Of a DNA stretch of 64,000 nucleotides, positions 37,525 to 46,787 are shown in pieces. The first letter of the stretch is position 1, and each line of letters starts with the position of its first letter. The notes under the pieces were generated by a model that was given only the letters and a program-made list of their open reading frames with translations, had not been told where the DNA came from and searched no databases. Source of the stretch: Rs1 sp029027825 (lineage in GTDB: Bacteria; Pseudomonadota; Gammaproteobacteria; Pseudomonadales; Balneatricaceae); assembly GCA_029027825.1 (NCBI GenBank), contig CP093399.1, forward strand, positions 4,092,001 to 4,156,000. Reading direction: 5' to 3'. The translations under genes and the position numbers were made by a program.

Positions 37525-38607
37525 TTAGACATTCTCCACTTGAGTATTAGCGCCAGCTAACTTGATTTTAAAATTAATTAACACATCGCAAGCCAGTAAA
37601 TAAAACAGCAACATCCCCTGAAATAATGAAGTTACCGCTAAAGGCATTTTTAATTCAATTTGCGCCAGTTCACCACCCATATAGATTAGCGCCATCAGTA
37701 AGCTTGCAAAAAATATCCCGACCGGGTGTAAGCGCCCTAAGAAAGCCACGATAATCGCCGCATAACCATAACCTGGGGATATAGAGGGGATAAGCTGACC
37801 AATCGGCCCCGTCACTTCACCCGCACCTGCTAATCCAGCCAATGCGCCACTAATGAGCATCACCAGTATCACTAAGCGCTTGTGTTTAAAGCCCGATAAT
37901 TTAGCGGCGTTGCTATCTAGACCCAAGACTTTAATTTGAAAGCCGAGAAAAGACCTAGAGAGAAAAGTCCAAGTCGCCACCACTGCAAACAGCGCGAACA
38001 AAATACCAATGTGTAATCGCGTGTCTTCAATTAAGATCGGCAGTAATGCACTGTCGGCAAATAGGGCGGATTGAGGAAAACCATAACCTTCAGGATCCTT
38101 TAACGAGCCATGTACAAAATAGAGTAATAAATACAGTGCGATATAGTTGAACATAATAGTGGTGAGTATTTCATTGGCGTTAAAGCGGTTGCGTAGCCAG
38201 GCAGCTAAAACGCCCCACGCCGCACCACCGAGCATACCACTGAAAAGTACTATCGGTAGCGCCAGTCCAGATTCAACATCCAATAGTTGTAAAGCCACAG
38301 CACTAGCAGCTAGTCCTCCCATCAATAGCTGACCTTCAGCGCCAATATTCCAAACTTGGGCTTTAAAAGTCAAAGCTAAGCCGATAGCACAGAGCATAAT
38401 AGGTGCCGCTTTAACGCAGAGTTCGGCAAAACCATATACGTCGGAGACGGGCGCGATCAGAAAAATACTTAAAGCATGGATCGGATTGTGTCCCAGCGCC
38501 GCAAAAAATATCCCCCCTGTCAACAGTGTTAAAACGCCAGCTAACAAAGGTGAGATATAAGACATAGTGGCGGATGCAGCACCACGTGGTTGTAATTTTA
38601 AAAACAT
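37525..38607 (-). CDS. Purine/nucleoside ABC transporter permease 1
   Basis: 360 residues from ATG 38605-38607, which has GGAG five bases upstream; the GTG at 38628 would overlap the ATPase gene and lacks a site. About ten transmembrane helices. LTFKAQVWNIGAEGQLLMGG is the family signature, and NEILTTIMFNYIALYLL follows. It forms the membrane pore with the product of 36598-37524. Confidence 0.92.
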   Translation of the reverse strand: MFLKLQPRGAASATMSYISPLLAGVLTLLTGGIFFAALGHNPIHALSIFLIAPVSDVYGFAELCVKAAPIMLCAIGLALTFKAQVWNIGAEGQLLMGGLAASAVALQLLDVESGLALPIVLFSGMLGGAAWGVLAAWLRNRFNANEILTTIMFNYIALYLLLYFVHGSLKDPEGYGFPQSALFADSALLPILIEDTRLHIGILFALFAVVATWTFLSRSFLGFQIKVLGLDSNAAKLSGFKHKRLVILVMLISGALAGLAGAGEVTGPIGQLIPSISPGYGYAAIIVAFLGRLHPVGIFFASLLMALIYMGGELAQIELKMPLAVTSLFQGMLLFYLLACDVLINFKIKLAGANTQVENV

Positions 38608-38617
38608 AGGATCTCCG

Positions 38618-40195
38618 CTAAATAGCACTTGTCTGTACAGCGTGCTCAGACGCTACTTGTGGTTGATCAAAAACACCGGTCATCCAGCGCCCAACTTCTT
38701 CAATGCTGGTGGCTGTGGTCGCTTTAGTAGCAGATAACTCTCCATCGCAAATGGCACAGAGCCGGTCACTAATTAAAAACAACTCGTCAATATCTTCAGA
38801 GACCACCAAAATAGCGGCTCCTTGATCGCGCAGTGCAATCAGTGCCTTATGGATGGCGGTTGCCGCTCCAATATCAACTCCCCATGTTGGGTGGGCGGCC
38901 ACTAGCAGTTTAGGATTCTGCATAATCTCTCGGCCGATAATGAATTTTTGTAAATTACCTCCCGATAGGCTTTGCGCTGGCGCTTGATTACTCGGGGTCT
39001 TTACCTTGTAATCTTTAATAATTTTATCGGCGAATTGGGTGGTTTTAAACTGATTTATAAAACCATTTTTAACTAGTCCCTGTAAATATCCAGTCAGTAA
39101 CGTATTCTCTTTGAGACTCATTTCCGGCACCGCGCCACGCCCTAAACGCTCCTCGGGAACAAAACCTAAACCCAACTCGCGACGCGCTCTGGGATCAAGT
39201 AACCCAACTGCAGTATCAGCAAAACAAACTTGCTCGGCGCGCGCTAAGAGATGCTCACCGCTCAACGCAGCAAGTAGTTCTTCTTGACCGTTACCCGCCA
39301 CTCCGGCAATACCCAATATTTCGCCACTGCGGACTTCAAAATTGATATTTTTCAAGGTGGCAGCAAAGGGATCATCACTCTCTAGAGAAAGGTCTTTAAC
39401 GATGAGGAAAGGGAGGGTACCTAATGATTTAGGATAGTCGGTACTAATCGGGGTATCATCCCCAACCATTAGCTGAGCCATGCGAGTGGTACCCACTTCA
39501 GCAGGGATGCAATCGCCAGTCACCTTGCCCGCCCGTAAAATGGTGGCGTTGTGGCAAAGTGCTTGCACTTCTTTTAATTTGTGACTAATAAACAGAATAC
39601 TACAGCCATCTTTAGCCAGCTGTCGCAGGGTGACGAATAAGCTTTCAACTTCTTGAGGGGTGAGCACTGAAGTGGGCTCATCTAAAATTAATAGTTTAAT
39701 ATTTTGTACTAGGCAGCGCACTATCTCAACCCGCTGTCGCTCCCCCACACTCAAACTATGAATATGGCGATTTGGGTGGAGCTCCATTCCATATTGTTTG
39801 GAGACAATATTGATCCGTATCGCTAGATTCTTTAAATCACCGGCATCATCCCCCAGTGCTAAGGCAATATTTTCAGTGACGGTTAGCGTTTCAAACAGTG
39901 AGAAGTGCTGAAAAACCATGCCGATCCCCATGCGTCTAGCCATAGAGGGGTCTTTAATCACGACCGGCTTTCCCTGCCAAATAATTTTCCCAGCATCTGG
40001 TTTAGTCACACCGTAGATCATTTTCATCAGGGTGCTTTTGCCCGCACCATTTTCACCTAAGAGTGCATGGATTTCACCAGCTTGAATCGCTAAATCTATT
40101 TTATCGTTGGCTAAGCAACCAGGATATTGTTTAGTGATGCCCTGCAGTTGTAATCGATAGCTCGAACTTGCTGGCTCGACTTGTTGCCTGCTCAT
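38618..40195 (-). CDS. Purine/nucleoside ABC transporter, double ATP-binding protein
   Basis: 525 residues with two ABC domains in one chain, like RbsA/YufO. Domain 1: Walker A GENGAGKS at 47-54, LSVGERQRVEIVR, LLILDEPTSVL. Domain 2: signature LSGGNLQKFIIGRE with a degenerate Walker A (GVAGNGQEE, no Lys), as is usual here. ATG 40193-40195 is chosen since the ABC fold starts soon after; an upstream extension of 52 codons is low-complexity and not family-like. It heads the operon ATPase-permease-permease-deaminase, followed by gpt and the binding protein. Confidence 0.93.
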   Translation of the reverse strand: MSRQQVEPASSSYRLQLQGITKQYPGCLANDKIDLAIQAGEIHALLGENGAGKSTLMKMIYGVTKPDAGKIIWQGKPVVIKDPSMARRMGIGMVFQHFSLFETLTVTENIALALGDDAGDLKNLAIRINIVSKQYGMELHPNRHIHSLSVGERQRVEIVRCLVQNIKLLILDEPTSVLTPQEVESLFVTLRQLAKDGCSILFISHKLKEVQALCHNATILRAGKVTGDCIPAEVGTTRMAQLMVGDDTPISTDYPKSLGTLPFLIVKDLSLESDDPFAATLKNINFEVRSGEILGIAGVAGNGQEELLAALSGEHLLARAEQVCFADTAVGLLDPRARRELGLGFVPEERLGRGAVPEMSLKENTLLTGYLQGLVKNGFINQFKTTQFADKIIKDYKVKTPSNQAPAQSLSGGNLQKFIIGREIMQNPKLLVAAHPTWGVDIGAATAIHKALIALRDQGAAILVVSEDIDELFLISDRLCAICDGELSATKATTATSIEEVGRWMTGVFDQPQVASEHAVQTSAI

Positions 40196-40218
40196 CTGTG
40201 TTGTGTCCTTGTTTGTCT

Positions 40219-40235
40219 GAAATGTGGCACATTTC
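40219..40235. promoter_or_regulatory. Palindromic operator candidate before purine transporter operon
   Basis: Perfect odd palindrome GAAATGTG-G-CACATTTC, 23 bp upstream of the ATPase start codon, with outer pairs TC/GA extending it. It sits in the leader where a repressor could block the operon. It does not match the PurR operator. Function inferred from position and symmetry only. Confidence 0.5.
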
Positions 40236-40724
40236 TGATAAAACTGACTTTTGGCAAGTGGCAAATAGAGTTTGCAAAGCGATACCAAAGAGTCGTTTTT
40301 TATATTGTTATTATTTACACAAGTAAAGAATTTATAAAAAAGCTGACCCAAAAGACAGGTTTTTTTTTACAATTTTTCAGTAAATGGCAATATATTTTCG
40401 AAAAACAGCGTTAAATCGTTGTTTATTTGTACAATTTTATTAAATAGCGGAGCGTTATTTTTTATCCGCAAAATACTAGCACAAACAAAAAACCGGCGAA
40501 ATACAGGACTAAATTGTTTTCAATCAGGAACAGCGCCCTAGCCAATCCCCTCGACATGATCTGCCAGAGATATACTTAAAGATCATCATAGGATTATTCC
40601 AAGCTATAAACGGTAATTCTGTGTAGATTAGACAGGACTGCTTAATCCGCAAGTGCTGAAATCATCAATAAAAGAGTGCAGGTAAACCAAGATTTAAACT
40701 GCTTTGTAACTGAATATATTAGCT
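40236..40724. other. Leader/intergenic region before purine transporter operon
   Basis: About 490 bp of AT-rich DNA between the TauE-like gene and the purine transporter operon, both on the minus strand. A frame reading into the ATPase gene shows no family similarity. I looked for a purine riboswitch and did not recognise one. Confidence 0.5.
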
Positions 40725-41498
40725 TCAAAGAATTTGTAACAGTCCATCAACTAACATTTTAATAGCTAATATGGTCAAAATCATGGTTATTATCGATTGA
40801 AAATAGCGCGCTTCTAACTTGTTTAAAATCATCCGACCCAAGAAATTCCCCAAAATACCCGATAAAATCATCCCGGTTAAAAACAGTCCCCACTGCGAAA
40901 AATTAAAACCTAACCAACCAAAAAGTACAATTTTCAAACCGTGCTGAATTATCATTAAACTAGCATGTGTCGCAGAAACCTGCCTGGTGAGCATTTGCTT
41001 TCTAGGTAGTAAAGCCATCGCCAATGGTCCGGTAGCGCCAATAAACATAGTACTAAAAGTAATTAACCCTCCGGCTATAGTGTGCGTAAATCGGCCTTGT
41101 TTAAACTGCTTAATTTTCGGCCCCCAGACCAAAAACAAGATAAAGATTGCCAACACTAAAAGCAAAATAGCCTCAGGTAAAACCACCACAAACTGACCGG
41201 CAACCAATGTGCCTAACAATGCTCCTAAAAAGTAGTAACAGACAATTTGCCAAACAATCTCGCGGCGCAATAATAGCGCTCTTGTGCAATTACTGGCGAC
41301 TTGCACCACCCCATGCACTGGAATCACCATAGCCACCGGAATAAAGTTAACTAATAAAGCCAGCATTACAACACCACCGCCCAAACCAAACGCAGCGGTG
41401 AGTGCTGCTGTAAATACTGAACTAATAATTAAGATAATACTGCTACCTAGGGGCAATACTGCCGGCCAAAGGCCTAATTCAATCAACCAAGCTAACAT
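40725..41498 (-). CDS. TauE/SafE family permease
   Basis: 257 residues, about eight transmembrane helices. The TauE/SafE layout of two similar halves is visible: AFGLGGGVVMLALL with VHGVVQVASNCTRA in the first, and TMFIGATGPLAMALLPRK with THASLMIIQHGLK in the second. Members export sulfite, sulfoacetate or related anions, or act as general anion permeases; the cargo cannot be told here. The ATG is preceded by AAGGAG at a slightly long distance. Confidence 0.85.
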   Translation of the reverse strand: MLAWLIELGLWPAVLPLGSSIILIISSVFTAALTAAFGLGGGVVMLALLVNFIPVAMVIPVHGVVQVASNCTRALLLRREIVWQIVCYYFLGALLGTLVAGQFVVVLPEAILLLVLAIFILFLVWGPKIKQFKQGRFTHTIAGGLITFSTMFIGATGPLAMALLPRKQMLTRQVSATHASLMIIQHGLKIVLFGWLGFNFSQWGLFLTGMILSGILGNFLGRMILNKLEARYFQSIITMILTILAIKMLVDGLLQIL

Positions 41499-41670
41499 GC
41501 GGTTAATTACTCTCCTTGTTGAGGTTTTATGTTAAATAGATGACGAACATCTTATCATTCAGCGAGTAGTTTTGAGTTGCAAAGCTAACTCTAATTGATA
41601 ATCGTTTGCGTTTAAAGATGGCTTATTATACTATTAAGTTATTATTCTCATCCATGGTAAAGGCTTTGAT

Positions 41671-41769
41671 ATGCAAGCGAATAAGAAATACAGAGCAACT
41701 ACTTTTCCTCTAGCAGCCGCTTGTGCTGCTCTGTCGCTGGTATTACTTTTCTATCCTCTATTTTTGTAA
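41671..41769 (+). CDS. Possible small membrane protein (32 aa)
   Basis: ATG at 41671 with AAAGG eight bases upstream. The 32 residues comprise a basic N-terminus (MQANKKYRATTF) and one hydrophobic helix ending at YPLFL. It could be a genuine small membrane protein or the leftover signal peptide of a lost gene. A half Fur-box-like sequence, TGATAATCGTTTGCG, lies about 70 bp upstream (41598-41612), hinting at iron control. Too short for a firm call. Confidence 0.35.
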   Translation: MQANKKYRATTFPLAAACAALSLVLLFYPLFL

Positions 41770-41933
41770 GACCGAGCTCACTTAGCAATTATTGCTAGCT
41801 ATGGCTTTTGAGATAAATATTGATATTAGAATCATTAGAGTAAGTAGCCATTAGTGACAACATAAAACCAACTTAAGCGTTAAAATAGTCTATAATTTGG
41901 CAATTTAGTTTGTGAGGCCTCTGCATAACGTTA

Positions 41934-42075
41934 CGAGCGAAGGTAATACAAGGCAAAAACCGGCGAGATAGCGGAGTCAGTGTGCCCCTGTTTATGGGTA
42001 TTACTGGTGTAAATGAGCATGTTGAGCCGGTTTTTAACGCCGTATTACCGAGCGCAGTAGTTATGCTGAGGTCTC
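41934..42075. repeat. Palindromic MITE-like repeat, copy D
   Basis: 142 bp in the same orientation as copy B. It starts GAGGCCTCTGCATAAC and ends GTTATGCTGAGGTCTC, with one GTGCCCC...GGGTATT unit in the centre. Its right end lies one base before the batD-like start codon, and its GAGG fits as the ribosome binding site of that gene. Confidence 0.8.
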
Positions 42076-42076
42076 T

Positions 42077-43507
42077 ATGTTTCTTTTATCTTGGCATATT
42101 ATGCAACTTAAGGTTTTATTAATTTTATTGCTCAGTTTTCAGCTACAGTCTAGCACAGTGACTAGCGTCGATAAAACTCGACTCAAAATCGGCCAAAGTT
42201 TACAGTTGAAGATCAGCTCCGATGATTCTGCAGGTAAATCTCCCAACTTAACGGTATTAAAAAGAAGCTTTAAGATAATAGGAAGCAGTAAAGTTAGCCG
42301 CCCTTACCTTAAAAATAGACAGCGAAAGCACAAGACCCTATGGTTTTATATTCTGCAACCCAAAAGATCAGGACAACTGATTATACCGGCCATTAGTGTC
42401 AATAGTAAAAAATCAACGGCAATTAATATTCGAGTCTATCGATCAAAAAAGCTAAAAGCTACGGCAAGTAAATCCACTAAAAAGAAGGTCATTAGCCACG
42501 ATATTATCGTTAAAGCAGTGCTCAACAACAGTAAATTGTACCCGAATGAAATATTGATCTATACGCTTAGCATAAACTTCCCCGACCACAGCAATAGTGA
42601 CTTTAAAATTCAACAGCCTTTTATAGCAGGGGCAGTAATTCTACCTTTAGCTACACCTAGCTTTCAGCAAATTAAAGTCCGCTCTAAAGCGCGTACTATT
42701 CGCAGCCAAAGCTATGCAATATTTACCGAGCAAGTTGGCTATTATCAAATAGAGCCAGCCTCTGTCAGTTTTAACCATGCGAAACTTAAAAAAGCCAAAC
42801 CGATTGTGCTAAAAGCCAATCAGTTACACTATGAAATTGTACAAAAAGCCAATCAGACCAGCTTGGGCTACTGGCTACCTAGTGAAGGGTTAACCCTCAG
42901 TCAAGTTTGGCAAGGTTCTAAGCCGCAAGAGATTGTTGTAGGTAGTACAATCTATCGCACTATTAGCCTTAAAGCCGATGGGTTAAATGCAGATATATTG
43001 CCATTAATTAGCACTTTGACTCATGAAAATATCAGTATAAAACTGCAAAACGTCAATGTTGAAAATAGTATTGAAGAAGGTAAATTAGTCGCCACTCGAA
43101 CCGAAGAAGTTGCAATGACTTTTAATAAAGTTGGCTCTATTAGCATCGATCCAATTGACATCCACTGGTGGAATACTAAGTTTAATCAGGCGCGAGTGAC
43201 GACTCTAGCAGCCCAGAAATTCAATGTTGTCCCAGTTGCTGAGACGATATCTCCCCCCACACAACAGGCACAAACAGCTGCTGATGAAACAATCCAGCAA
43301 CCTCTAACCAGACTATCAAGCATGGTTGAACCAGCAGCACAGATTCCCTCTGATCGACCATCAACTAGTTATAAACCTGCCGACACCACAAGTCCCACCA
43401 GGCTCTTTTCAAAACAGCAGCTTACTTGGCTGATCTTAATCTTATTTATACTGCTTGTAGCCTCCACATTAGGCTGGCTGCTTAGCCATCGTAAGGCCAA
43501 GCGCTAA
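42077..43507 (+). CDS. BatD-like membrane-anchored protein, isolated
   Basis: 476 residues: a signal peptide, a long periplasmic part with BatD-type beta domains (the stretch VDKTRLKIGQSLQLKISSDD and the later PNEILIYTLSINFP are family-like), a low-complexity Pro/Thr/Gln spacer around 390-440, and one C-terminal transmembrane helix (WLILILFILLVASTLGWLL) with a basic tail. BatD usually works with BatA, BatB and a MoxR ATPase in envelope stress tolerance, but none of these is nearby. ATG 42077 is used; ATG 42101 gives a more standard signal peptide. The upstream ribosome site comes from repeat copy D. Confidence 0.72.
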   Translation: MFLLSWHIMQLKVLLILLLSFQLQSSTVTSVDKTRLKIGQSLQLKISSDDSAGKSPNLTVLKRSFKIIGSSKVSRPYLKNRQRKHKTLWFYILQPKRSGQLIIPAISVNSKKSTAINIRVYRSKKLKATASKSTKKKVISHDIIVKAVLNNSKLYPNEILIYTLSINFPDHSNSDFKIQQPFIAGAVILPLATPSFQQIKVRSKARTIRSQSYAIFTEQVGYYQIEPASVSFNHAKLKKAKPIVLKANQLHYEIVQKANQTSLGYWLPSEGLTLSQVWQGSKPQEIVVGSTIYRTISLKADGLNADILPLISTLTHENISIKLQNVNVENSIEEGKLVATRTEEVAMTFNKVGSISIDPIDIHWWNTKFNQARVTTLAAQKFNVVPVAETISPPTQQAQTAADETIQQPLTRLSSMVEPAAQIPSDRPSTSYKPADTTSPTRLFSKQQLTWLILILFILLVASTLGWLLSHRKAKR

Positions 43508-43880
43508 ACTCCTGACTTAGTAGCTCTTTTAGCATTGCTTATTGCAGCCTGTCGAACTTAGCACTAATCTACGGAGAAAGTTCAGTATTTAGCCATATCT
43601 CCCGCTATTTTCACCCTATTTATATGCTTAATAAAGATCAATATATCTACCTAAAATCAGCTTTATCTCGCTACAACCAGTCAAAACCGACTCACTGCTA
43701 GCACTTCTTAGTAGGATGAATAAACCAGTATTACATGCAACTACTTATAGCTTAGCAAGCTATGGCAGCCATTATTTGCACTGTATATTCCCTATATTGA
43801 GTATAATTGTACTTTCTAGCCTCCCTAAACTCGCATAAATTCAGCCAATATCGTAATTGGCTATCAACTATTCTAAATTT
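43508..43880. other. Gene-free flank of oriC
   Basis: 373 bp between batD and the first DnaA box. An unstarted open frame (43516-43698) ends SRYNQSKPTHC, but it has no start codon near its beginning and no recognised homology, so it is not called. It may be the remnant of a gene. Confidence 0.45.
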
Positions 43881-44660
43881 TTATCCACAAAAGCGTAGTT
43901 TTTTTATACCCAAAATCACTGTCAATCAAAACACTATATCTACGGCAAAATATTTTCTCACAAGCAAACATAACTTTAATATATATCATTATATTTCAAC
44001 AAGTTAAGTAGATATATTATTACTGATTGCATTTAATAAAAATTTAAAGCAGCTTGTCATAGTAATAAAAATAAAACCGATACAAATAAGAAACTTAGTT
44101 GATTTTCGAGTAATCCACATAGTTATCAACAGATGAGATGAAATTTTCATTTATTTATTTTAAAAAAAAATGGATTTATTTTGGGTGTCGTGAAAAGTTG
44201 AATATTAAATCAGCTGTGTATAACAACGCTTTTTATATACAGGTTGTTGTACTGTTTTTTGATGTTCCACGGAAGATATGCAGAGCTTTATCCACTACAC
44301 ACAATTTATTAACTTGATAGTCACTCTTTTATACACATTAAAAGTTTATCTGCTATGATCCGATTACTAGCCGAAAATTAGATGTGAATAACTTGTCTAG
44401 AAGTCGCTCTCTGGCAGTGGATGAATTTGTGAATAACTTTAGCTGTGCATAAACCAGCTCTTTATCCACAGTATTTCCCCTTGATAATCACTGTGGATAA
44501 CCAAGTTTTGTACCTAGTTTGATGTCATGCAACTTTTTGTTTTATAAGCATATTATATGGTTAATAACAGAAACCACGCCCCTTAATAATAACAACAATA
44601 ACAATCTTATATATATATATCTAAATAATATTATCTATAAATAGGGTCAAACATGCGTGG
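43881..44660. other. oriC: Chromosomal replication origin oriC
   Basis: Dense DnaA-box-like 9-mers (consensus TTATNCACA). Plus strand: 43881 (TTATCCACA), 44111 (TAATCCACA), 44123 (TTATCAACA), 44288 (TTATCCACT), 44329 (TTATACACA), 44462 (TTATCCACA). Minus strand: 44215, 44383, 44428, 44444, 44492. The block is gene-free, AT-rich and abuts mnmG, as in E. coli and Pseudomonas. The melting region at 44585-44650 is almost pure A/T. parA and parB lie 3 kb downstream. No experiment shown here proves initiation. Confidence 0.9.
44585..44650. other. AT-rich DNA unwinding element of oriC
   Basis: A long AT-only stretch including AACAACAATAACAA and a TATATATATAT run lies between the DnaA-box cluster and mnmG, where origin melting would start. 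Confidence 0.7.
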
Positions 44661-44806
44661 TTAAATTACGTACATTTCTAAATCCTATTCAAAACTGTAT
44701 ACTCCCATCTCGAAATTATTGTTCTCAACCAACCAAAACTGGATTTATAGATAAATTAATCTGTAGTAAAAATTATGTTAATTATTAAAAACGAGAGATT
44801 TTTTAA

Positions 44807-46702
44807 GTGAACTATCCCGATCTATTTGACGTCATTATCATCGGTGGTGGTCATGCTGGTACAGAGGCTGCGCTTGCCTCAGCACGCAAAGGTGCGAAAA
44901 CATTACTATTAACTCATAACATTGAAACTTTAGGTCAAATGTCATGTAATCCTGCTATTGGTGGAATAGGTAAATCACACTTAGTCAAAGAAATCGATGC
45001 TTTGGATGGTGCGATGGCGAAAGCAACTGATTTAGCAGGCATTCAATTTAGAGTCTTAAATTCTAGAAAAGGGCCTGCAGTAAGAGCGACACGTGCACAG
45101 GCAGATCGAATCTTATATAAAGCAGCTATCCGACAAATACTAGAAAACCAACCCAACTTAGTGATATTTCAACAAGCAGCTGATGATCTTGTCATCGAAA
45201 ACGGATCTATTAAAGGGGTGGTTAGCCAGACAGGAATTATATTTAGAGCTAAGGCAGTGGTCTTAACAGCAGGAACATTCTTAGCTGGTTTAATTCATAT
45301 AGGCTTAGCTAATTATACTGGTGGCAGAGCAGGTGATCCCGCTTCAACGACCTTAGCGAATAAATTACATGAACTGCCGTTTAGAATAAATCGCTTAAAA
45401 ACCGGCACACCACCTAGAATTGATGCACGTTCCGTAGATTTTTCTAAGATGCAAGAACAGCCTGGAGACACTCCAATACCAGTGATGTCTTATATGGGGA
45501 ATATTGATCAACATCCTAGGCAGAATAGAAGTTATATTACTCATACTAATGAACGTACTCACGATATTTTACGTACGTGATTAGATAGGTAGCCACTATA
45601 TACGGGGTTTATCGAATGAGAAGGACCTAGAAATTGTCCTTCAATAGAAGATAAAATCATCCGTTTTGCCGATAAAACCTCCCATCAAATTTTTGTTGAA
45701 CCTGAAGGTTTAACAACATACGAACTCTATCCTAATGGAATATCAACCAGCCTTCCTTTTGATATTCAACTTCAAGCTGTACGCTCAATAGTTGGTTTTG
45801 AAAGCGCACATATTACCCGTCCTGGTTACGCGATTGAATACGATTTCTTTAATCCTCAAGATTTAAAACATACGTTGGAAACTAAATTCGTCAACGGGCT
45901 ATATTTTGCAGGACAGATAAATGGCACAACCGGCTATGAAGAGGCGGCCGCACAGGGATTATTAGCAGGCATGAACGCCGCAGCCAATGCTTTAGAACAA
46001 GAGCAGTGGTACCCGAGAAGGGATGAAGCTTATTTAGGTGTATTAGTAGACGATTTAATTACCCATGGAACATCTGAACCTTATCGAATGTTTACCTCTC
46101 GTGCTGAATATAGATTAATTTTGCGCGAGGACAATGCCGATTTACGGTTAACTGAAATTGGCTATAGATTAGGAGTGGTTTCTGAGGAGCGTTGGCGTTT
46201 TTTCTGTATTAAAAAAATTGCCATAGAAGCGGAAACTCAGCGCTTAAAAACTACTTGGATCCAACCGGGTACACCGGAAGCGGAAATAATAAATGGCAAA
46301 TTTAGTACGCCGCTAAGTCGCGAGTATTCACTAGCTGATCTGCTCAAGCGTCCAGAAATTAAATACCCAGATGTCGCCAATTTAAAAGGTGAAGGGGTTA
46401 GTGAGAGCAAAATTCAAGAGCAAGTGGAAATTGAATTTAAGTATTCGGGCTATATTGAGCGGCAAAAAACTGATATTGAACAAATGCGTCGTCAGGAAAA
46501 TACTAAGCTGCCAGATGATTTTGACTATAGCAAAATTAGCGGCTTATCGAATGAGTTAACTTCTAAGTTGTTAGCGAAGAAGCCTGATAATATAGCCCAA
46601 GCAGGCCGAATTCAAGGAATGACACCGGCGGCAATATCATTGTTGTTGGTCTATATTAAGAAACATAAAGCAGTAGCGAAAGCATTTAAAGAAACAAAAT
46701 AA
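44807..46702 (+). pseudogene. mnmG: tRNA modification enzyme MnmG (GidA), with three in-frame stops
   Basis: FAD-dependent partner of MnmE that makes cmnm5U34 in tRNA. The frame spans 631 codons (E. coli 629), starting at GTG 44807 with FAD motif GGGHAG at 13-18. It is interrupted by TGA 45578, TAG 45590 and TGA 45617 (codons 258, 262, 271). No base is gained or lost: the frame continues in full register to the TAA at 46702, and Cys277 in NCPSIEDK is present. About eight residues between 257 and 276 deviate from the family, including M/L, V/F and Y/N. The rest is well conserved. A cluster of base-call errors is the simplest cause; a recent true lesion is the alternative. Confidence 0.9.
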
Positions 46703-46734
46703 AGAGCCTTATGCACAGGCAAAACAAACCGAGC

Positions 46735-46768
46735 AGCTGTGAGTAACTTAGTTATTCACAGCTCTTTT
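46735..46768 (+). terminator. Hairpin terminator/attenuator between mnmG and rsmG
   Basis: Thirteen-bp stem AGCTGTGAGTAAC / GTTATTCACAGCT with a three-base loop and a following CTTTTATTTT tract. It could partly stop transcription between mnmG and rsmG. Confidence 0.75.
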
Positions 46769-46787
46769 ATTTTAAGGTAACTGACAA

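Noticed and set aside
40236..40724. Purine riboswitch upstream of the purine transporter operon
   Set aside because: I found no three-way junction or conserved loop sequences of known purine aptamers.
43516..43698. Open frame between batD and oriC
   Set aside because: No start codon near its beginning, unusual composition and no recognisable family.
44263..44278. parS-like TGTTCCAC near oriC
   Set aside because: Only the left half matches; the right half GGAAGATA does not.
45578..45619. Stop-codon readthrough, selenocysteine or pyrrolysine use in mnmG
   Set aside because: Both TGA and TAG occur, several sense codons next to them also deviate, TGA ends other genes here (fmt, rsmG), and MnmG has no such residues in any known homologue.
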